This document shows positions 1 through 4,690 of a stretch of DNA of 12,206 nt, piece after piece; position 1 is the first letter of the stretch; each line of letters opens with the position of its first letter. This DNA is from an uncultured Clostridia bacterium. GTDB lineage: Bacteria > Bacillota > Clostridia > Christensenellales > Borkfalkiaceae. The position numbers and the translations under genes were made by a program. The notes beneath the pieces were generated by a model. The model searched no databases. It saw only the letters and a list, made by a program, of their open reading frames with translations, and was not told where the DNA came from. The stretch spans positions 1 to 12,206 of the forward strand of contig CALVLO010000030.1 in assembly GCA_944338265.1 (NCBI GenBank), read 5' to 3'.

Positions 1-32
1 GACGCAACTGCCCGTGCGTGTGTTACTTTCAT
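1..32 (-). CDS. 5' end of a leftward gene of unknown function (partial)
   Basis: Only the first ten codons are inside the window. On the minus strand an ATG at 30-32 follows a full ribosome site, AAAGGAGG (41-48), eight bases upstream, and the peptide begins MKVTHARAVA. A near-consensus sigma-A promoter lies just upstream, so this is very likely a true gene start. The N-terminus is not hydrophobic enough to call a signal peptide. The fragment is too short to assign a family, and no function is proposed. Confidence 0.6.
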   Translation of the reverse strand, partial: MKVTHARAVA

Positions 33-65
33 AGGAAATTCCTCCTTTGTTCTTTTCTTGCCTAA

Positions 66-94
66 AGTATATCCGCAGAAAGGCGTTCTGTCAA
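66..94 (-). promoter_or_regulatory. Sigma-A promoter of the leftward gene, with a dyad in its spacer
   Basis: On the minus strand TTGACA (89-94) and TATACT (66-71) are separated by exactly 17 bp. This puts the transcription start near 59 and leaves a ~27-nt leader with a strong ribosome site. The spacer and the first base pairs of the -35 contain the perfect inverted repeat CAGAA-N5-TTCTG (76-90). Its position between the two hexamers is typical of a repressor operator. It resembles but does not match the Bacillus LexA box (GAAC-N4-GTTC), because the spacing is one base short. The regulator is unknown. Confidence 0.75.
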
Positions 95-231
95 TCCCCC
101 CGCAAAAACTTTTTGCCTTTTTCTATGATTTTTTTTGCTTTTTTCTCGCAATGAGGGGGAGGGGCGCTTATTTTCCCTCTTTAGCAGACGGCAACGGCGC
201 TTTGTTTAATTTTTGATTTGTTTCGAAAGAC
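95..231. other. AT-rich, T-tract-rich intergenic spacer
   Basis: No coding potential was recognised. It holds several T-runs (110-114, 117-121, 129-136, 141-146), which read as A-tracts upstream of the leftward promoter and could act as an UP element. It also contains the palindrome GCAAAAA-C-TTTTTGC (102-116) and a weak GAGGG/CCCTC pairing (153-179). None of these is convincing as a terminator. A TTTCGAAA palindrome at 221-228 lies just upstream of the dinD -35. Confidence 0.5.
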
Positions 232-260
232 TTGAAATTTTATACGTTTTATGCTATAAT
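232..260 (+). promoter_or_regulatory. Extended -10 sigma-A promoter of dinD
   Basis: TTGAAA (232-237) and TATAAT (255-260) are 17 bp apart, and TGC (252-254) immediately before the -10 gives an extended -10 element. The predicted +1 is about 265-268, which coincides with the ATG of the following gene at 267. No GAAC-N4-GTTC SOS box was found overlapping it. Confidence 0.85.
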
Positions 261-266
261 CGTGAT

Positions 267-1157
267 ATGAACGAATTGGAAGCACAACAGAAAAAATTGT
301 TTGATGACCTTCGCCATATCGACGAAAGCGGCAACGAGTATTGGCTTGCCCGCGAGTTGCAAGCGGCATTGCAGTATAAAGAATGGCGGAATTTCCAAAA
401 GGTTATTTCGACTGCGCAGATCGCCTGCAAGATCAGCCAACAAGACGTGGCGGATCATTTTGTTGAGACCATCAAAATGGTGGAGATGCCTTCAAAACCC
501 CGCAAAAAACAGACGGCTGATTTAGGTTTTGTTGACCTCAACAAAACCAAAATGAAGCCCGTTACCGACTACAAACTCACCCGCTATGCCTGCTACCTCA
601 TTGTCATGAACGGCGATCCGCGCAAGGAAGTGATCGCATGGGGGCAGACGTACTTTGCCGTCAAAACGCGGCAACAGGAACTTGCCGAACTCTACGAGCG
701 GCTCTCCGAAGATGAAAAGCGCCTGTTCATCCGCGGCGATATCAGGCAAAAGAATATGCTGCTTGCAGAGGCGGCGCATAAAGCAGGGATCATCACAAAC
801 CGGGAATACGCAGCCTTTCAGGATGCGGGGTACCGCGGTTTGTACGGCGGCTTGACCGCCCGCGACATTGCCGAAAACAAGGGCTTGCAGAGCGGAGAAG
901 AAATCCTCGATTTTATGGGCAGCGAAGAGCTTGCCGCCAACCTCTTCCGCATTACGCAGACCGAAGCGAAAATGCGCCGTGAAGGTACGGATACGCCCGC
1001 AAAGGCGAACGCGGCGCACTACGAAGTCGGCAAGATCGTGCGCAAAGCGATCAAAGAAGTCGGCGGCACCATGCCCGAAAATCTGCCTACGCCCGATAAG
1101 AGCATTAAGGAGTTGGAGACGGAAACGCGCAGAAAGCTAAAAACCAACAAAGATTGA
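267..1157 (+). CDS. dinD: DNA damage-inducible protein D (DinD), Bro-N family
   Basis: This is a 296-residue protein matching the DinD family, close to the 274-residue E. coli protein. The N-terminal Bro-N-type domain shows the characteristic YWLARELQAALQY segment (25-37), then W40-x-NF and VISTAQIAC (46-54). DYKLTRYACYLIVMNGDPRK (101-120) continues the domain, and the C-terminal half is helical and charged. E. coli DinD is SOS-induced and inhibits RecA-mediated strand exchange. Bro-N proteins are common on phages and in accessory regions. An in-frame codon at 213 would extend the ORF, but that places the promoter inside the gene, so I chose the ATG at 267. There is no Shine-Dalgarno sequence before it, and the predicted mRNA is leaderless. 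The family assignment is strong; the cellular role here is inferred. Confidence 0.88.
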   Translation: MNELEAQQKKLFDDLRHIDESGNEYWLARELQAALQYKEWRNFQKVISTAQIACKISQQDVADHFVETIKMVEMPSKPRKKQTADLGFVDLNKTKMKPVTDYKLTRYACYLIVMNGDPRKEVIAWGQTYFAVKTRQQELAELYERLSEDEKRLFIRGDIRQKNMLLAEAAHKAGIITNREYAAFQDAGYRGLYGGLTARDIAENKGLQSGEEILDFMGSEELAANLFRITQTEAKMRREGTDTPAKANAAHYEVGKIVRKAIKEVGGTMPENLPTPDKSIKELETETRRKLKTNKD

Positions 1158-1719
1158 GTTTAAGAAAGTGCCTTAAAGCCTCCTTTATGCGGTAGGAGCG
1201 GTGGAGGGGGAACCCTCCCTTTTTTTTGGACAACAAGGGGAGGCAAGAGGTGGGCAATTCTAAGGCGGCGGGAAGAAAGACGTTGGAGATGCAAAGCCTA
1301 TTGCGGCGGGAGGACTTCTCGCCGTCAATTTTTTTGTAATTGGTCAGATCTTCGTAAATGCGCTGTTTGATATTTTCCAGCTCAATGCGGGGCAGCCCGC
1401 CGCACGCCATATAGACAACATGCGCGTCGGGGCGTTCTTTAAGTCTTTCGATCACGTTTTTGCTCACCGCCTCCCGATCCACCGTCTCAAAGAGGCTCAG
1501 GCTCCCGTGGTGGGCAATGGTGCGGGAATTGGAAACGAGATCCTGCACAATAAAATACGCCAAGGAAAGCACATCCAAAATGATCGTGAGCACGGTAACG
1601 ATGATGCTCAGCTCCGGAGTGCATACCGAGGTCGAAAAAAAATAAATGAGAATGGGGAATATGATTGCGATCAGCAAAATAATGGCATAGATGATATACT
1701 TCCCGCTACTTGGCTTCAA
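1105..1719 (-). CDS. Two-helix membrane protein of unknown function, C-terminus probably aberrant
   Basis: This leftward ORF encodes 204 residues. The start is TTG (1717-1719) with GGAGGG (1727-1732) seven bases upstream, which supports it over any later codon. Residues ~7-29 and ~36-62 are strongly hydrophobic and predict two membrane helices with a short loop. Residues ~63-131 form a soluble, charged domain containing VIERLKERPDAHVVYMACGG. I do not recognise the family. After residue ~131 the composition changes. The reading frame crosses an A7 run, passes antisense through the dinD terminator and ends inside the dinD 3' end, overlapping it by 53 bp. One extra A in the A7 tract would create an immediate TGA, giving a protein of about 131 residues. 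So the last ~70 residues may be a frameshift artefact, a lost stop or a recent truncation. Function is unknown. Confidence 0.5.
   Translation of the reverse strand: MKPSSGKYIIYAIILLIAIIFPILIYFFSTSVCTPELSIIVTVLTIILDVLSLAYFIVQDLVSNSRTIAHHGSLSLFETVDREAVSKNVIERLKERPDAHVVYMACGGLPRIELENIKQRIYEDLTNYKKIDGEKSSRRNRLCISNVFLPAALELPTSCLPLLSKKKGGFPLHRSYRIKEALRHFLKLNLCWFLAFCAFPSPTP
1203..1227 (+). terminator. Rho-independent terminator of dinD
   Basis: A GGAGGG/CCCTCC stem (1203-1208 with 1213-1218) closes a GGAA tetraloop. It is followed by one C and then eight T (1220-1227). It begins 45 bases after the dinD stop and is oriented to end the dinD transcript. Confidence 0.75.
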
Positions 1720-1732
1720 AATTTTTCCCTCC

Positions 1733-1918
1733 GAATAATTGTTAGTTATTGCGGGAGGATTTTGGTTTGTTTTTGGGCGGAAGGGGAGGTGGTTTTGCGC
1801 TGGGGCGGAAGTTTTTCAGCCCGTGCGGTGGTCAATTTTGAATGGTAAAAAGCAGCTCCGTGCGGCGGGGCTGTTTTTTGTATCAAATGAGAGATCTCCC
1901 GTGCGGCGGCGCGGGAGA
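1733..1918. other. Gene-free, hairpin-rich spacer between two leftward genes
   Basis: No convincing gene or promoter is visible. The octamer CCGTGCGG occurs three times (1821-1828, 1858-1865, 1899-1906), twice at or beside the loop of a hairpin. The spacer contains the araC terminator signals described separately. A minus-strand TTGACC near 1832-1837 has no -10 at the right distance, so the promoter of the membrane-protein ORF remains unidentified. Confidence 0.5.
1847..1879 (-). terminator. Bidirectional hairpin terminator downstream of araC-type gene
   Basis: CAGCTCCG (1853-1860) pairs with CGGGGCTG (1866-1873) around a five-base loop. There are five A at 1847-1851 on the left and six T at 1874-1879 on the right. 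Read leftward, the hairpin is followed by CTTTTT, so it can end the araC transcript. Read rightward, it is followed by T6. Confidence 0.65.
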
Positions 1919-1925
1919 TCATTTG
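1884..1925 (-). terminator. GC-rich hairpin overlapping the araC-type stop codon
   Basis: GATCTCCCG (1893-1901) pairs perfectly with CGGGAGATC (1912-1920), extended by CAAAT (1884-1888) with ATTTG (1921-1925) across a small bulge. The right arm contains the leftward stop codon (1919-1921). There is no T-run directly after it, so it is more likely an mRNA 3'-end stabiliser or the first half of a tandem terminator. Confidence 0.45.
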
Positions 1926-2848
1926 GGAAGTTCAGAGACGAAATTCCTGTTTGCTTCAAAATTTTTCTCGGAGTGCGTATCTTTGAGCTGCCTGCGGTAG
2001 GCGGAGGGCGCAAGCCCGATCTGCTTGATAAACTGCTTGCTGAAATTCTGATTTGTCTTATAGCCGACCTGGCGGTAGATCTCCGTGAGCGGGATATCCG
2101 TCCGTTCGATCAACCGCTTGGCTTCCTGGATGCGCAGGTGATTGATATAGGTGTTCACCGTGGTGCCGAACTGTTCCGAAAACAGGCGGTTGAGGTAGTT
2201 GAGCGAGACGCCCGCATCCCTTGCGATCTCGCCACAGCCGATCTCGCGGTGGAAATTGGAGGCGATGAAGTCCGCCGCGCGGCGCAAATATTTGATGCCG
2301 CTGCGTACGGAGTAGCGGTGGCGCGCGCAATCGTTGCCGATGGCGGCGAAGAGCGCGGAGATGAGCAGGTCAAAGTAGGTGCCTTCGTGCCCTGCGGGCT
2401 CCCCGAGGCAGCGCTGCAGCTCGTGCATGATGGAGGAGACGTGCCCTTCGTCGGAGAGGCGGACGACCCGCTGCGGCTGCGAAAAGAGCTCGCCGATCGC
2501 CGCATCGCAGGAGATGAGATGGCGCAGCGTATATTTGAGCGCCGAATTGGTATCGGGCACGAGCTTGATCTCGATGGAGATGACCTGCGAGACGCCCGTG
2601 CCTGTGCGGATGGCGTGCAAAATATCGGCATCGATGAGGACGTAGTCGTTGGAGTAGAGGGTGATCTCCTTCCATTCGCCGTCCTCCTCGTAGAGCAGCG
2701 TGAGCTCGCCGTAATAGACGTACAAAAGCTCCAGCCTGTCGTGGCTGTGCGCATAATCGATCTTATAGTTTTGCCAGGTGTTGACGGCGTAGTATGTTGC
2801 GCGGAACCAGCTGTTCCAATTGTTTTTATCAAAAACCGAGTTGCTCAT
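1919..2848 (-). CDS. AraC-family transcriptional regulator with cupin sensor domain
   Basis: This is a 309-residue protein with the usual AraC layout. An N-terminal cupin-like sugar-sensing domain (~30-90) contains HSHDRLELLYVYYGELTLLY, with the paired His expected of the effector pocket. A C-terminal double helix-turn-helix spans roughly 185-288. The first HTH includes IARDAGVSLNYLNRLFSEQF and the second IYRQVGYKTNQNFSKQFIKQ, followed by the conserved P-x-x-YRR ending. The gene starts at ATG 2846-2848, with a weak GGGGA site (2859-2863) ten bases upstream and a consensus promoter. It is divergent from the glycan-use operon across 188 bp. The usual inference is that it activates that operon when it binds an intracellular sugar. 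The actual effector cannot be read from sequence. Confidence 0.9.
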   Translation of the reverse strand: MSNSVFDKNNWNSWFRATYYAVNTWQNYKIDYAHSHDRLELLYVYYGELTLLYEEDGEWKEITLYSNDYVLIDADILHAIRTGTGVSQVISIEIKLVPDTNSALKYTLRHLISCDAAIGELFSQPQRVVRLSDEGHVSSIMHELQRCLGEPAGHEGTYFDLLISALFAAIGNDCARHRYSVRSGIKYLRRAADFIASNFHREIGCGEIARDAGVSLNYLNRLFSEQFGTTVNTYINHLRIQEAKRLIERTDIPLTEIYRQVGYKTNQNFSKQFIKQIGLAPSAYRRQLKDTHSEKNFEANRNFVSELPK

Positions 2849-2875
2849 TTGTTTGATTTCCCCGTCTTTTGAGTC

Positions 2876-2904
2876 ATTATATCATCGCATCCGCGCCATG
2901 TCAA
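2876..2904 (-). promoter_or_regulatory. Consensus sigma-A promoter of the AraC-type gene
   Basis: On the minus strand TTGACA (2899-2904) and TATAAT (2876-2881) are both perfect consensus hexamers with a 17-bp spacer. The predicted start is near 2869, giving a leader of about 20 nt. Such a strong promoter suggests steady regulator synthesis unless it is repressed by the dyad just upstream. Confidence 0.9.
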
Positions 2905-2922
2905 GAAGTTTGTTTGATTTTA

Positions 2923-2956
2923 TTGATACAAATTCAATTATATAAATTCAAATCAA
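2923..2956. promoter_or_regulatory. 34-bp dyad, candidate regulator binding site between divergent genes
   Basis: TTGAT-N3-AATT-N10-AATT-N3-ATCAA is symmetric over 34 bp (arms 2923-2934 and 2945-2956). It includes the direct repeat AAATTCAA (2930-2937 and 2944-2951). It lies directly upstream of the AraC promoter and upstream of the operon start, where a divergent AraC regulator would bind. Assignment to this regulator is inference from position. Confidence 0.45.
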
Positions 2957-2966
2957 TGTAACCTCC

Positions 2967-2996
2967 TTGCGCCGCCCTCGTGGGCGGTGTTATTAT
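2967..2996 (+). promoter_or_regulatory. Possible promoter of the glycan-use operon
   Basis: TATTAT (2991-2996) is a good -10, 18 bp after a poor -35 TTGCGC (2967-2972). A weak -35 is what an activator-dependent promoter would show. The alternative TTGATT (2914-2919) with TATATA (2939-2944) has a 19-bp spacer. Sequence alone does not decide between them. A GC-rich stem, CGCCGCCC/GGGCGGTG (2970-2989), lies in the spacer. Confidence 0.35.
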
Positions 2997-3003
2997 GTAA
3001 CAC
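2987..3003. promoter_or_regulatory. Inverted repeat overlapping the putative operon -10 (operator-like)
   Basis: GTGTTA (2987-2992) and TAACAC (2998-3003) form a perfect 6-bp inverted repeat around TTATG and cover the putative -10. The size and placement fit a repressor operator. It could equally form a small RNA hairpin if transcription starts upstream. Confidence 0.35.
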
Positions 3004-3036
3004 GGTAAAATATGCGGATTTTATAAGGGCAGGAAA

Positions 3037-4665
3037 ATGATCGAGATCAAGGCAGTGCATGCGCTGCAAAAACTGTGGCAGGATTCCGTCTGCGCGCCCG
3101 CGGCGGAAACTTCCTGTTTTGAGAACGAGACGGCGGATATGCAGCTCGCCGTATACAACCGCGGGCTTCCCGTGCGCGACTGCCGCCTTACGGTGGAGAG
3201 CGACCTTCCCGTGGAGGTGCGCCGCGTCGGCTATGTTGCGGGGGACTTCACCGATCATCCCGATGCGGACGAGTATGTGATCGCGAAGGGGCTGCACGTC
3301 TTTCCCGATCCGCTCCTGCCCGCAGACTGTGCGGCATTGCAGCTCAAGGGCAATTCCCTCAACGCTTTTTGGCTCACCATCGGCAATGGGGCGCGGATGG
3401 CGGCGGGGGAGCATCCCGTCCGCATCCTGCTTGCGGACAGGGAGGGGAAGCGCCTCGCCGAGACGCAATTTTTTGTAAACGTCATGCGGGGCGAGCTGCC
3501 CGCGGGCGAGATCCCCGTCACCGATTGGATGCACTACGACTGCATCTGCAACTATTATCGCGTGAAGCCGTTCAGTAAGCACTTTTGGGCGCTTACGGAG
3601 AGCTTTTGGCACATGGCGGCAGAGCACGGCATCAATACCGTCTATGTGCCGCTCTTTACGCCCCCGCTCGATACGATGGAGGGCGGCGAACGCACCACCG
3701 TGCAGCTGATCGGCGTACAAAAGTACGGCGAGGATTATTGTTTTGATTTTACGCGCTTGGGGCAATTCCTTGCGCGGGCGGACCGCATCGGTTTCCGCTA
3801 TTTTGAATTTTCGCACCTCTACACGCAGTGGGGCGCGCAGTTCTGCCCCAAGATCGTCGCTTCGGAGGGCGGCAAACAGCGGCGCATCTTCGGTTGGGAT
3901 ACGCCCGCGGCGGGCAAGGCGTATACGGCATTCTTGCAGGCGTTTTTGCCGCAGCTCGGCGCTTTTTTGCGGGAGCGGGGTTACAGGGAGCGCTCGTTCA
4001 TCCACATTTCCGATGAGCCGAGCGAATATTGGCTGAACGATTATGCCGCCCGCCGCCGCTTCGTCAAGCGCCTTCTGCCCGATTTTACGCACATTGATGC
4101 GATGAGCGAGATCGCGTTTTCGGAGCAGGGGCTCGTGGATATTCCCGTTGCCGCAACGGACGCCGCGCAGCCGTTCGTGCAAAGCGGCAAGCCTTTTTGG
4201 GCATACTATTGTTTTCCGCAGTGCAATAAAAATCTCTCCAACCGCATCATGAACATGCCCTCCGAACGGACGCGCGTCATCGGGATGCAGCTCTATCTGA
4301 ACGGCGCACAGGGCTTTTTGCATTGGGGATACAACTTTTACAATACCGCGCTCTCCACAAGGAGCGTCGATCCCTTCTTCGAGACGGATGCGGGCGGGTT
4401 TTTCGAGTCGGGCGATGCGTTCATCGTCTACCCCGGGGAGAAGGGCGCGCTGAGTTCGCTGCGGCTGGAAGTGTTCCGCGCAGGCTTGCAGGACTATCGG
4501 GCGCTCAAACTCCTCGAGAGACTGTGCGGCAGGGAGCATGTGCTCGCGCTGCTGCGGGCACACGGGTTTGCGGGGTTCACGGAGTACCCGCACGGCGCCT
4601 CCGCATTTTTGAAGGTGCGGGAGGCGGTCGATCAAGAGATCGCAGCACACTTGCCGCGCGCGTAA
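3037..4665 (+). CDS. Cytoplasmic DUF4091/GH123-like glycoside hydrolase
   Basis: This is a 542-residue protein without a signal peptide, so it is predicted to act in the cytoplasm on imported sugar. Residues ~1-160 are beta-rich and precede a TIM-barrel-like region. The acidic pair D326-E327 in HISDEPSEYW matches the adjacent Asp-Glu that GH123 enzymes use for substrate-assisted hydrolysis of beta-N-acetylgalactosaminides. The C-terminus carries the DUF4091 pattern: FLHWGYNFYN (~428-437), then SGDAFIVYPG and a conserved LRLEVFRAGLQDYRALKLL helix. The start ATG has AAGGG seven bases upstream. It is the first gene of the operon and lies 25 bp before the GH36 gene. The DUF4091 assignment is firm. 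Substrate is inferred, since many family members are uncharacterised. It resembles the lipoprotein at the window end. Confidence 0.82.
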   Translation: MIEIKAVHALQKLWQDSVCAPAAETSCFENETADMQLAVYNRGLPVRDCRLTVESDLPVEVRRVGYVAGDFTDHPDADEYVIAKGLHVFPDPLLPADCAALQLKGNSLNAFWLTIGNGARMAAGEHPVRILLADREGKRLAETQFFVNVMRGELPAGEIPVTDWMHYDCICNYYRVKPFSKHFWALTESFWHMAAEHGINTVYVPLFTPPLDTMEGGERTTVQLIGVQKYGEDYCFDFTRLGQFLARADRIGFRYFEFSHLYTQWGAQFCPKIVASEGGKQRRIFGWDTPAAGKAYTAFLQAFLPQLGAFLRERGYRERSFIHISDEPSEYWLNDYAARRRFVKRLLPDFTHIDAMSEIAFSEQGLVDIPVAATDAAQPFVQSGKPFWAYYCFPQCNKNLSNRIMNMPSERTRVIGMQLYLNGAQGFLHWGYNFYNTALSTRSVDPFFETDAGGFFESGDAFIVYPGEKGALSSLRLEVFRAGLQDYRALKLLERLCGREHVLALLRAHGFAGFTEYPHGASAFLKVREAVDQEIAAHLPRA

Positions 4666-4690
4666 GGGCGCGGAGAAATACGGAGGACGC

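Noticed and set aside
213..266. Upstream start that would extend DinD by 18 residues
   Set aside because: The -35 and -10 elements lie inside this extension, there is no ribosome site, and the family N-terminus fits the ATG at 267.
1158..1330. Possible mobile element remnant or repeat between dinD and the membrane ORF
   Set aside because: No terminal inverted repeats, target duplications or transposase codons were seen. Only a terminator and imperfect stems are visible, so no mobile element is claimed.
1739..2872. Rightward ORF (377 residues) opposite the AraC-type gene
   Set aside because: The leftward AraC protein has two HTH motifs and a consensus promoter. The rightward frame has no convincing start or domain.
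2953..2968. Strong minus-strand ribosome-site sequence AAGGAGGT upstream of the AraC-type promoter
   Set aside because: The only start codon at a good distance (TTG) gives TTG-ATT-TGA, so no peptide of meaning. It is probably functionally relevant only, if at all, as its plus-strand complement.
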